From contig NZ_BBMP01000001.1 in the NCBI RefSeq assembly GCF_000755245.1, positions 116,159-180,158 of the forward strand: DNA of 64,000 nucleotides. The letters run 5' to 3'. Made by a program: the position numbers and the translations under genes. Positions within the stretch are counted from its first letter, which is position 1, and each line of letters starts with the position of its first letter. Below the pieces are notes generated by a model. That model was given only the letters and a program-made list of their open reading frames with translations, did no database searches and was not told the origin of the DNA. This stretch comes from Halococcus sediminicola. GTDB lineage: Archaea; Halobacteriota; Halobacteria; Halobacteriales; Halococcaceae. Of the stretch, positions 44,774-53,449 are shown piece after piece.

Positions 44774-45200
44774 ATGATTGAAGCTACCGGTAGCTACTTT
44801 ATAGTCTACGACTCGCTTGACGAGCATCTTGAGGTGGTGCTCGTCAAGCCATTGAAGACACGTTGGATCGCCGAAACCGACGAAAAGCCGATCACGTCGA
44901 TGCAAAGAAGCTCGCTCAGCTCTTGCGGGTTGATATAGCGGCCGAAAGCTACATACCGCCCGACGAGCTACGGAAAGGCCGCGCGCCAGCGCGTGGCTGA
45001 AAAAAGTTTGAGAAACGTACCGATTGCAAGAACAAAGCCCACGCGATCCTCGATCAGAACGAAATTACCCATGAAGGGTCGCTCTGGACCAAGAAAGAGC
45101 GCGAGTTCTGTGGGGAATTCACGCCTGACGAACTGGCACAACTATGGCTCAGTCAATGGCTCGAATTTCTTGACGACTACACCGAGAAGACACAACTGTT
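44774..45200 (+). pseudogene. internal fragment of an IS110-family transposase
   Basis: Begins IEATGSYFIVYDSLDEHLEVVLVKPLKTRWIAET, close to the relic at 18792 (IEATGNYFTVYDALDEHHDVVLVNPLKTRWIAEA), then changes frame through KKLAQLLRVD. It continues past the point where the other copy is cut: KFEKRTDCKNKAHAILDQNEITHEGSLWTKKEREFCGEFTPDELAQLWLSQWLEFLDDYTEK. Both ends are missing. The two relics together cover more of the ancestral protein than either alone. Confidence 0.75.
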
Positions 45201-45365
45201 AATGTTATTCTTACGACTTAGTTTGTTCCGAGTTAATGATCGACACCAAGATTGGCGAAGTGGCCCGGTTTGATTAAGCGGATCAATAGCAACAGAACAG
45301 AACACTCGGATATGTCTGTTCATCACGTCCATCAGCCCCGTTGGAGCTGAACACTTTGTCGAAAC

Positions 45366-45374
45366 ATTTAACAA
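45366..45374 (+). promoter_or_regulatory. TATA-box-like element of the BmpA-type transporter operon
   Basis: atttaacaa centred about 31 bp before ATG 45401, placing transcription start within a few bases of the start codon. A GAGG at 45393-45396 could act as ribosome-binding site only if the transcript starts further upstream. Confidence 0.42.
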
Positions 45375-45400
45375 CTAATCCAAGAAATTCTTGAGGCGAG

Positions 45401-46627
45401 ATGGCAAACAACAGGAGTTCGGACAAGGAGTCGGGGCGCACGCACAGGCAGCGACTGACAGCGAGCGGTATCGGCAGACGTAGCGTGCTGAAATCGGGGA
45501 CCGCACTCCTGGGTGGGGCGGCTCTCGCCGGCTGTGTCGGCGGCGGTGGCAACGATAGCGACGGTGGTGGCGGAGGCGGAAACGGTAGCGGCGGTGGTGG
45601 CGGAGGCGGAAACAGTAGCGGTGGCGGCGGTGGCGGTGGAGGTGGTGGAAGCGGCGCGACGAACATCGCCATCATCTCCAGTCCCGCGGGCTTCGGTGAC
45701 CAGGCGTTCAACGACCTCGCGTGGGAGGGTCTCCAGAATGCAAAGAAAGAATTCAACGTCAACCTCCAGCAGGTCGAGGAAACTAATCAATCGAATTATA
45801 AAACTGTGCAGTCGCGGCTCGCCGAGAGTCAAAGTCCCGACTACGACCTCATCGTTCTCGTTAGCTACAATCACACGCAGGCCCTCGAAACGAACGCCAC
45901 CCAGTACCCCGACCAGAAGTGGATGCTCATCAACGACAACGTTGAGCAGCCCAACGTCGCGGGCTACGCATGGGCGAATCACCAGATGTCGTATCAGGCG
46001 GGCGTTCTCGCCGGCACGATGACGACGCGCGATTTCAGTTTCAAGGGAAGTTCGACGAGTCCCGACAACGCGACCATCGGCTTCGTCGGCGGCGAGGACG
46101 GCGCGCTTATCAACGCCTTCGAGCGTGCGTACAAAGCCGGCGCGAAATCCGTCAGCGAGAGCACCAGTGTGAAGGTCGGTTACATCGGCAACTACACCGA
46201 CACCCAGACGGCGAACAACATCGCCAGCTCACAGTACGACGCCGGAGCAGATATCGTCTATCACGCTGCTTCGGCCGCCGGACAGGGCGTCTTCCAGGCC
46301 GCACAAGGGGCGAACCAGTTTGCCATCGGCGTCGATGCCGACCAGTCGAAGACTCTTCCGAAATACAAGGACGTCATCATGGGATCGGCGGTCAAGTACA
46401 TCAACAAGGGCACGTACCAGGTGGCGAAAGCCGTCACACAGGACAACTGGCAGAGCGTGCAGGGTAACAACGTGCTCGGACTCAAACAGGACGCCGTCGC
46501 GGTGGTGCTCGGACAGACCGTCGGCTCGGAACTCCCGAGCGTCGTCGAGAAGAACCTCAAGAAATCCAAACAGGCCATCCTCGACGGCGACGTCACGGTT
46601 CCCTGTACCGCGTCCGGCTGCCAGTAA
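45401..46627 (+). CDS. BMP-family (BmpA-like) substrate-binding lipoprotein
   Basis: 408 residues. Tat-type leader GRRSVLKSGTALLGGAALAGC with lipobox LAGC (Cys ~45), then a very long Gly/Ser/Asn tether (~46-87). The periplasmic-binding fold starts TNIAIISSPAGFGDQAFNDLAWEGL, with GFGDQAFND as the BMP-family signature region; later blocks are MLINDNVEQPNVAGYAW, TIGFVGGEDGALINAFERAYKAGAKSV and DIVYHAASAAGQGVFQAA. BMP proteins bind nucleosides or related compounds for NupA/RbsA-type importers. The three following genes supply the rest of such a transporter. Its place amid the sugar-oxidation genes could mean a sugar or nucleoside cargo. Confidence 0.9.
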   Translation: MANNRSSDKESGRTHRQRLTASGIGRRSVLKSGTALLGGAALAGCVGGGGNDSDGGGGGGNGSGGGGGGGNSSGGGGGGGGGGSGATNIAIISSPAGFGDQAFNDLAWEGLQNAKKEFNVNLQQVEETNQSNYKTVQSRLAESQSPDYDLIVLVSYNHTQALETNATQYPDQKWMLINDNVEQPNVAGYAWANHQMSYQAGVLAGTMTTRDFSFKGSSTSPDNATIGFVGGEDGALINAFERAYKAGAKSVSESTSVKVGYIGNYTDTQTANNIASSQYDAGADIVYHAASAAGQGVFQAAQGANQFAIGVDADQSKTLPKYKDVIMGSAVKYINKGTYQVAKAVTQDNWQSVQGNNVLGLKQDAVAVVLGQTVGSELPSVVEKNLKKSKQAILDGDVTVPCTASGCQ

Positions 46628-46678
46628 GTCAGCATCGTCGCACACACTATCGATGACGCAAATTTCCACACAGACAGC

Positions 46679-48283
46679 ATGAACAGCACACGAACACCCG
46701 CCGTCCGTCTCGATGGCATCACCAAACGCTTCGGCGATGTCGTCGCCAACGATGGGGTCGACTTCACGCTCGAAAAAGGAACTGTCCACGCCCTCATCGG
46801 CGAGAACGGTGCGGGGAAATCGACGCTGATGAGCGTGCTCTACGGACTCTACGACCCCGACGGGGGACAGATCGTCGTCGATGGCGAGAATCGAGATTTC
46901 GACTCGCCGCGTGACGCCATCGACGCCGGCGTCGGGATGATCCACCAGCACTTCCAACTGGTCGATACCATGACCGTCGTTCAGAACATCGTCCTCGGCC
47001 ACGAGCCGACCGATGGCGGGTTGGTAGACACCGAAAACGCCCGCTCTGCCATCGCGGACATCTGTTCGACCTACGGCTTCGAGGTCGACGAGTATCTCGA
47101 CACGCCCATCGAGGACCTCGGCGTCGGGATTCAACAGCGCGTCGAAATCGTCAAAAGCCTCTATCGCGGGGCCGACGTGTTGATTCTCGACGAGCCGACG
47201 GCGGTGCTCACGCCACAGGAAGTCGAGAACCTCTTCGGCGTGATGGACGAACTCACCGCCGAGGGCCACTCGCTGATTTTCATCACGCACAAACTCGACG
47301 AGGCGATGGCCGCCGATGATATCACTGTGCTCCGGGATGGCAAAGCCGTCGGCACCGTCGATGCAGCCGAGACCTCTCAGGAGGAACTCGCCCGGATGAT
47401 GGTCGGGCGCGACGTCCTTTTCGACACCGAAGCCCGGGACACCTCGCCCGGCGAGACCATCCTCGACGTCGATGGTCTCCACGTCGCGGACGACCGCGGT
47501 CTCGAACGAGTCGAGGATGTCGGGTTCGAGGTCCGCGAGGGCGAAATCTTCGGTATCGCCGGCGTCGAGGGCAACGGCCAGTCCGAACTCGTCGAAGCGC
47601 TCACCGGGATTCAAAACGCTGCATCCGGGACGATAACGTTCGATGGTGCCGACATCACGGACACGAGCCGTCGCCACCGCATCGAATCGGGTATCGCGTA
47701 CGTTCCGGAAGACCGCCAAGAAACAGGTTTAGTACAGGATTACGACCTCGTGCGGAATGCTCTCGTGGGCAACCAAACCATCGAACCGTACGCCCACAAC
47801 GGGTTCCTCGACTGGGGGGCTGTCCGCGAGCACGCAGACGACATCATCGAAGCGTACGACGTCCAGCCCGCAGACCGCGACGCGACGGCGGGATCGCTTT
47901 CGGGTGGGAATCAACAGAAGTTCGTCGTCGGGCGCGAACTCGGCCACGACCCGGCGTTCGTCGCCGCGACACACCCGACCCGGGGCGTGGACATCGGCTC
48001 CATCGAGTTCATCCACGAGCGCTTGCGAGAGATGCGCGACGAGGGACTGGCCATCCTACTCGTCTCCTCGAAACTCGACGAAATCCAACAGCTATCCGAC
48101 CGTATCGCGGTCATGTACGAAGGCGAGTTCGTGGACGTCGTCGACCCCAACGACGTCACCGAAGAACAGCTCGGTCTCATGATGGCCGGGCGCACGCGCG
48201 AGGAAATCGAAGAGAACGAAGAGTCCGAGGCCGCCGAGACCGACGCCGACGAACGGGTGCGTGACAGGAGCGTGCGTTCGTGA
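46679..48283 (+). CDS. double-ATPase ABC transporter subunit (NupA/RbsA type)
   Basis: 534 residues with two ABC cassettes. The first (~5-240) has Walker A GENGAGKSTLM, a Q-loop HQHFQLVDTMTV, signature VGIQQRVEIVKSL, Walker B VLILDEPTAVLTP and switch FITHKLDEAM. The second (~255-500) has a degenerate Walker A, AGVEGNGQSELVEAL, signature LSGGNQQKFVVGREL and an altered Walker B region, FVAATHPTRGVDIGS, as usual in this subfamily, so hydrolysis is driven mainly by cassette one. The C terminus is a short acidic tail. The stop overlaps the first permease start (GTGA). Confidence 0.93.
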   Translation: MNSTRTPAVRLDGITKRFGDVVANDGVDFTLEKGTVHALIGENGAGKSTLMSVLYGLYDPDGGQIVVDGENRDFDSPRDAIDAGVGMIHQHFQLVDTMTVVQNIVLGHEPTDGGLVDTENARSAIADICSTYGFEVDEYLDTPIEDLGVGIQQRVEIVKSLYRGADVLILDEPTAVLTPQEVENLFGVMDELTAEGHSLIFITHKLDEAMAADDITVLRDGKAVGTVDAAETSQEELARMMVGRDVLFDTEARDTSPGETILDVDGLHVADDRGLERVEDVGFEVREGEIFGIAGVEGNGQSELVEALTGIQNAASGTITFDGADITDTSRRHRIESGIAYVPEDRQETGLVQDYDLVRNALVGNQTIEPYAHNGFLDWGAVREHADDIIEAYDVQPADRDATAGSLSGGNQQKFVVGRELGHDPAFVAATHPTRGVDIGSIEFIHERLREMRDEGLAILLVSSKLDEIQQLSDRIAVMYEGEFVDVVDPNDVTEEQLGLMMAGRTREEIEENEESEAAETDADERVRDRSVRS

Positions 48284-49410
48284 GCGCCGACAGCGGGCGG
48301 GCGCGTGCGGCCCTCGAACGGGCCGCAGACCGCATGCTCCAGGCGTCGGTGCTCGAACGGATAGCAATCGCCGTAGCATCGACGTCGCTGGCGCTGTTGT
48401 TGGGCGCGGTCATCGTGGCTGCGTCGGGCTACGATGCGGTGGAGTTCGTCTCCGCGCTGGTCTACGGCGCGGTGGGAACCTCTTCGAACATCGCGTTCAT
48501 GCTCCGCCAGTCGACGATGCTCATTCTTGCGGGCGTGGCCGTCGCCATCGCTTTTCGGGCCGGTGTCTTCAACATCGGCGTGCAGGGTCAGTTCATCGTC
48601 GGTGGGTTCGCCACGGCGCTCATCATCCTCTTTCTCGCGCCAGTGTTGCCCGCTGGAGCAGTGGGCGGCGTCGTGCTCATTCTCCTCGGCACGCTCGCGG
48701 CGGTCGTCGCCGGCGGTGCGTACGCGGCGCTCCCGGGACTGATGAAAGCCTACGCGGGCGCGAACGAGGTCATTACCACTATCATGTTGAATTTCATCGC
48801 CTCGGGCGTCGTTTTCTTTCTCGTCGATGGCTTTCTCCGTCCGGAAGGGGCCTCGGCACCGAACACCGAGCCGTTTCCGTCATACGTCGAACTTCCCTCC
48901 GTGGTATTCAATAGCGCCACGTTCTCGATCATCGGTCTCGCCGTCGCGCTGGCGACCGTTCTCGTCGTCTACGTCGTCATGGCCCGGACGAGGTTCGGCT
49001 ACGACCTCGTTACTACTGGGCACCAAGAGTCCGTCGCCGCCTACTCGGGCGTCGAGCCCAAGCGGACTATCGTGACCACGATGACGTTTTCCGGCGTGGT
49101 CGCGGGTCTCGCGGGCGCGCTGTTTGCGATCATGATCCTCGGTTACTACAGCGACCCGAACACGTTCCCGCGCTTTGGCTTCGATGCCATCGCCGTGAGC
49201 CTGCTCGCGGCGAACAACCCGCTCGGCGTCGTGCCGGCGGGACTCCTGTTTGGGGGGTTGGACGCTGGCGGCCAGTACATCGGGTTCACCCTCGATATGC
49301 CGCCGGAACTGGTCGATGGAGTCGTCGGTCTCGTGGTGCTGTTCGTCGCCGCGCCGGAGCTGTTTCGGATGGCCGGACAGCGACTCGGACTCGGGGGTGA
49401 GGAGCGATGA
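48280..49410 (+). CDS. ABC transporter permease (NupB/RbsC-like)
   Basis: 376 residues, GTG start overlapping the ATPase stop by four bases. About nine hydrophobic segments. Family blocks are MLILAGVAVAIAFRAGVFNIGVQGQFIVGGF, YAGANEVITTIMLNFIASGVVFF and VAGLAGALFAIMILGYY. The FNIG-x-QGQ motif is typical of the nucleoside-type branch. Confidence 0.92.
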   Translation: MSADSGRARAALERAADRMLQASVLERIAIAVASTSLALLLGAVIVAASGYDAVEFVSALVYGAVGTSSNIAFMLRQSTMLILAGVAVAIAFRAGVFNIGVQGQFIVGGFATALIILFLAPVLPAGAVGGVVLILLGTLAAVVAGGAYAALPGLMKAYAGANEVITTIMLNFIASGVVFFLVDGFLRPEGASAPNTEPFPSYVELPSVVFNSATFSIIGLAVALATVLVVYVVMARTRFGYDLVTTGHQESVAAYSGVEPKRTIVTTMTFSGVVAGLAGALFAIMILGYYSDPNTFPRFGFDAIAVSLLAANNPLGVVPAGLLFGGLDAGGQYIGFTLDMPPELVDGVVGLVVLFVAAPELFRMAGQRLGLGGEER

Positions 49411-50468
49411 GTGTCGCTGACTACGCGACCCGAAACCGGCTCACCGTCGGCGTCGCCGGCATCGTCGCCGCTGTATTACTCGTTGGGGGAGCCGCGACGC
49501 TATTCGAGTTTCCGGGTGATGAGCTGTTGACTGTCGGTGCGTTCCAGCGGACGCTGCAGGCCGCGATGCCCATCGCGCTCGCGGCCATCGGCGGCCTGTA
49601 CGCCGAAAAAAGCGGCGTGTTCAACATCGGGCTGGAGGGGTTCATGATATTCGGCGCGCTCGTCGGTGCCGCGGTCCCGTGGCTGCTCACCGGCGGTGGG
49701 TCGATCAGTCAAGCCGATCTCTGGGTCGGTATCATCGCGGCCATCCTCGTCTGTTCGGTGCTGGCCGTGGCCTTCGCCGTGCTCACAGTGACATACGAGG
49801 CGAACCAGATCGTCGCGGGATTGGCGGTCTGGTTCATCGGCCTCGGCTTCGGGCCGTTCACCGCGACCGTCATCTGGGGTGGCGTGTCCAGCCCGACGCT
49901 TCCCAGTATCGACAACCTCACCGTCCCCCTGCTCTCTTCGATACCTGTACTCGGTCGGCTACTCTTCGATTCCTCACCGCTGGTGTTGCTCACTATCCTG
50001 TTGACCATCGCCGCGTGGGTCGTACTCTATCGAACCCGGTATGGCTACTGGGTGCAAGCGGCCGGCGAGAACCCGAGCGCCCTCGACACCGCGGGCGTCG
50101 ACGTGACCCGCGTCCGTTATGCTACGGTGGTGTTTTCCGGTGCGATGGCCGGATTGGCTGGCGCGACGCTCTCTATCGGTATCGGAAACGGGTTCACCGG
50201 CACCGGTGCGACGCTCGTCGACGGTCGGGGCTGGATCGCCATCGTGGCGTATCTCTTCGGGAACTACAACCCCATCGGGACCCTCCTCGCCTCGCTACTG
50301 TTCGGCGCGATGGACATGCTCCAGATTCAGCTCCAGACCATCGGCATCTCGCTGCCGGGAAGCATTACAGGACTGTTCCCCTACGTGGCCGTCCTCGTGG
50401 TGCTCACGTTCATCGGCTACACGCGGGTTCCCGCCGCCGTCGGCGAGCCATACGACACCGAGGAGTAG
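49407..50468 (+). CDS. ABC transporter permease (NupC/RbsC-like)
   Basis: 353 residues, ATG overlapping the previous stop (ATGA). Hydrophobic throughout, with MPIALAAIGGLYAEKSGVFNIGLEGFMIFGAL, EANQIVAGLAVWFIGLGFGPF and a late GRGWIAIVAYLFGNYNPIGTLLASLLFGAMDMLQIQLQ. FNIG-LEG marks the second permease type of this transporter class, so the pair forms a heterodimeric channel. Last gene of the operon; an IS630 relic follows. Confidence 0.92.
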   Translation: MSVADYATRNRLTVGVAGIVAAVLLVGGAATLFEFPGDELLTVGAFQRTLQAAMPIALAAIGGLYAEKSGVFNIGLEGFMIFGALVGAAVPWLLTGGGSISQADLWVGIIAAILVCSVLAVAFAVLTVTYEANQIVAGLAVWFIGLGFGPFTATVIWGGVSSPTLPSIDNLTVPLLSSIPVLGRLLFDSSPLVLLTILLTIAAWVVLYRTRYGYWVQAAGENPSALDTAGVDVTRVRYATVVFSGAMAGLAGATLSIGIGNGFTGTGATLVDGRGWIAIVAYLFGNYNPIGTLLASLLFGAMDMLQIQLQTIGISLPGSITGLFPYVAVLVVLTFIGYTRVPAAVGEPYDTEE

Positions 50469-50659
50469 GCGCTGACCGCTTTAGACTTGCATCCTACACC
50501 CCACAGGCGGCGTGACGTCCCTAAACCTTAGTATAGCTCCAACTCGCCTCTGTTTCACTCGCTGACAAAAGCCTAATTTCGGCCCCTGAACCGTGTACAA
50601 ACGCAATGGCGAATGCTCGCGGGGTACATCGCTGGAATGGGGAAGGGGAGGTAATCTCG

Positions 50660-50850
50660 GGGTTCTGACACCGAACTTCGAAGGCGGTAGGCTCCCGGAG
50701 CTCGGTATCAAGCCCTCTACACCATGTTCGTTCCACATATGTACCCAGTGGCTCGTCGTCTGCTGGGAAATACTGGCGTGACGGCCAGCCTCCGTAATTG
50801 TATCTACCGCGTAGGGTTCTTGCCGGAACAAGACCGGCGGACGAGACGCA
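50660..50850 (-). pseudogene. helix-turn-helix fragment of an IS630-type transposase
   Basis: The minus-strand frame reads LFRQEPYAVDTITEAGRHASISQQTTSHWVHMWNEHGVEGLIPSSGSLPPSKFGV. This matches the N-terminal DNA-binding part of IS630-type transposases (HTH, then W-x-x-x-YNE-x-G-x-x-GL, then PSK-x). The rest of the element is absent; the 614-bp gap between the permease and the multicopper oxidase holds nothing else I can support except a probable promoter near its right end. Confidence 0.5.
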
Positions 50851-51082
50851 TCTCGTCCATCTTCTGTGACTCACTGATCGCTCGTTCAAGCTCTTTTCAG
50901 TGAAATAATCGGCGACTTCCAGCTGACGTTCCCCCTCAATCAGTCCTCTACGCGCTCTCAGAATTCAATCCTTTTACAGACCACTATACGGACGCCAATG
51001 GTTCGTCCCGTGTAGAACTATTACAGATTCATCCCGAAAATTAATTTGTCCGGGCTGCTAGCATCTCTCAGTAAGATTCGAT

Positions 51083-53020
51083 ATGACAGACAGAGACCGC
51101 CATAGCCAGACAGAGGACACAGAACTGGGACTCTCTAGACGGCGCCTGCTTCGAACCGGCGCAGCCGTAGGGATCGCTGGGACGCTCCCGCAGATCTCCG
51201 TCAGAGCGGCCGCACAATCGGTCCCCGCTTCCCCCGACCTCGATAAGTTCGTACAACCGCTTTCCATTCCGGAAATTAGGGAGCCTGACGGCACGAGAAA
51301 CGGAGCCGACGCCTACCGAATTTCGCGGGAGGAGTTCACTCAGAATCTACATCCAGACCTCCCGGAAACCACGGTTTGGGGCTTTGACGGCACGTACCCC
51401 GGACCGCTCATCGAAGCGCAGCGGGGCGAGCCGATAACGGTCCACTTCGACGATAGCGGGCTGCCGACCGAACACATGTTCAAGGTCGTCAAGTCAATCC
51501 CCGGAACGACGGCCGAGAACCATCCTCAATACGGGAAGGACGTTTCCGTCCCAGAAGTCCGGGCAGTAACCCACTTCCACGGACTCGAAGTCGAGCCTGA
51601 GAACGACGGCCAGTCCATGATGTGGACGTCGCCCGAGGGCGTCGTAGGTCCAGGATTCGTCAACGAGTGGCAACGGCTTCCGATGGATCAGGCCAGAACG
51701 ACCTCGACGTACCACGACCACACGCTCGGCATCGTCCGGCTCAACGCGTACGCCGGGCTGCTCGGCATGTACACGATTCAGAGCCAAGCAGACGAAGACC
51801 TCAATCTCCCAAGTGGCGAGTACGACATACCACTTCTTTTACAAGATAAGACGTTCAATTCGGATGGCTCGTTGTACTACCCCGACGAGTTTGTTCCGAG
51901 TTTCGTCGGCGATACCGCAGTTATCAACGGTGGCGTGTGGCCGTACATGGAGGTCGAACCCCGACGATACCGTTTTCGACTCGTCAACGGCGCGAACCAC
52001 CGGACGTTCAGCCTCAAACTCGAAAACGAGTCGGGCCAAGGTGTCCCAATGATGTACCAGTTCGCCCCTGGCCACGGATTTCTGGAATCAGTGGTTCCGA
52101 TCGGTCCGAATGGGGATCTCAGTTCGCTCGTCATCCAGCCATTTGAGCGCGGCGAAGTCATCGTCGATTTCTCCGATTACGCAGGAGAAACACTCACCCT
52201 TACTAATAACGCCGAATTGCCCTACGAAGGGAACAACTCGGGAAGCGATCTGAGCGAACTTATGCAGTTCCAAGTTGCCAACCCGACCGAGGAACCGGCG
52301 GACAGGAGCGCGAACCCGACGAGTTTGAACCTGCCGTTCTCTCGCAAATACGACGAGAACGATGCGAGCGTGACGCGGGAGATGACGCTCGATCTGACCT
52401 ACAATCAAGAAGTAGGGTCGATCAAACATACGTTGAACGGATATGGGTTCGTCGAATCTGTCGATGACGACGAGAAAGGGATCGTGAAACCGCAACTCGG
52501 CGCGACCGAGATCTGGAAGCTATCCAATACGACCAACGGAGCACATCCGATCCACCTCCACTTAGTTACGTTCAGAGTGATCGGGCGCGGACCGGACGGA
52601 ACCGAACCTCCTGACCCGAATGAACGAGGGCACAAGGACACCGTTCGGGTCGAGCCGAATGAAACAGTACGAATCCTCACACGCTTCGATGGATATACTG
52701 GACATTTCCCCTGGCATTGCCACATGCTTGAACACGAAGACTACGAGATGATGCTCCGCTTTGTCGTGCAGGACGGCGGCGATAGCGATGGCCCACCGGT
52801 GATCGGTGATTCGGATTCCGCGCCGACCGATCCGGACGGCGATGGACTCTACGAGGACCTCGACGGTGACGGCGAAGTGACCGACGTCGACGGGGAACTG
52901 TTCTTCGAACACATCGACGACCCTGAGATGCAGAACAACGCCGAGTACTTCGACTTCAACGGCAACGGCCGCCTCGACTTTGACGATGTCGTCGAATGGC
53001 GCAAAAAGAACAACAACTAA
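51083..53020 (+). CDS. exported multicopper oxidase (CotA/laccase-like) with dockerin
   Basis: 645 residues. Tat signal SRRRLLRTGAAVGIAGTLP (~18-36). Three cupredoxin domains (~60-560) contain all four copper motifs: HFHG in VTHFHGLEV, HDH in STYHDHTLG, HPIHLH in GAHPIHLHLVTF and HCHMLEHEDYEMM near residue 550, where the Cys is the type-1 ligand bridging to the trinuclear site and the final Met is the axial ligand. The enzyme oxidises an electron donor and reduces O2 to water outside the cell. A dockerin (~565-645), almost the same in DNA as that of the next gene, is fused at the C terminus, which is unusual for this oxidase family. A TATA-like aaaattaat at 51037-51045 precedes it. Confidence 0.92.
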   Translation: MTDRDRHSQTEDTELGLSRRRLLRTGAAVGIAGTLPQISVRAAAQSVPASPDLDKFVQPLSIPEIREPDGTRNGADAYRISREEFTQNLHPDLPETTVWGFDGTYPGPLIEAQRGEPITVHFDDSGLPTEHMFKVVKSIPGTTAENHPQYGKDVSVPEVRAVTHFHGLEVEPENDGQSMMWTSPEGVVGPGFVNEWQRLPMDQARTTSTYHDHTLGIVRLNAYAGLLGMYTIQSQADEDLNLPSGEYDIPLLLQDKTFNSDGSLYYPDEFVPSFVGDTAVINGGVWPYMEVEPRRYRFRLVNGANHRTFSLKLENESGQGVPMMYQFAPGHGFLESVVPIGPNGDLSSLVIQPFERGEVIVDFSDYAGETLTLTNNAELPYEGNNSGSDLSELMQFQVANPTEEPADRSANPTSLNLPFSRKYDENDASVTREMTLDLTYNQEVGSIKHTLNGYGFVESVDDDEKGIVKPQLGATEIWKLSNTTNGAHPIHLHLVTFRVIGRGPDGTEPPDPNERGHKDTVRVEPNETVRILTRFDGYTGHFPWHCHMLEHEDYEMMLRFVVQDGGDSDGPPVIGDSDSAPTDPDGDGLYEDLDGDGEVTDVDGELFFEHIDDPEMQNNAEYFDFNGNGRLDFDDVVEWRKKNNN

Positions 53021-53025
53021 GAACG
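52777..53025. repeat. dockerin DNA repeat, copy A
   Basis: Nearly identical to 56116-56364: by reading, the first ~190 bases are the same and only about six bases differ up to the stop codon, including third positions. The match continues about five bases past the stop codon, then ends. Confidence 0.9.
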
Positions 53026-53449
53026 CCAACGCGGCTTCGCAAGACTTCTGTCAGCTACTTCGACGTACGGCCGGTACACGTTCGCCTGTCGATTGCCTCT
53101 CGTCGCCGCTCGCTGCATGCGATGACTAATCCCGACGAACTACTCCGCAAGTTGCAACCGTTCAAATATTGTCGGGTGAATTTCAAATATTATCGACGTC
53201 AGTCAGTGCTCCGGCTACGAAACGCCGTGTGGTGACCGCCCTCCCGAAGAACTTACAGCTGCGTTTCGGCCAGCGATGCCCACCACGCCGCCTCGGTCCG
53301 CTCGAACGCCTTGGCACCGTCCAACGTTCGTCAACCTGAGTCTAAGAGCACGGTGGCGATTGATTAGTATATCTGTTCTAACTACAATGTTTGTTCGCAA
53401 ACCGAAATCATTTTAGTGCTGTGGCGAGCACTGTATGTGTGTTGTCAGC
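53021..53449. other. intergenic region between multicopper oxidase and ThuA-dehydrogenase genes
   Basis: About 430 bp without a supported gene. A TATA-like attttagtg (53410-53418) near the right end probably serves the next gene. Confidence 0.4.

Noticed and set aside
46229..47719. 496-codon minus-strand open frame over the BmpA and ATPase genes
   Set aside because: Antisense of two genes with intact motifs; low-information Val/Asp/Arg-rich sequence.
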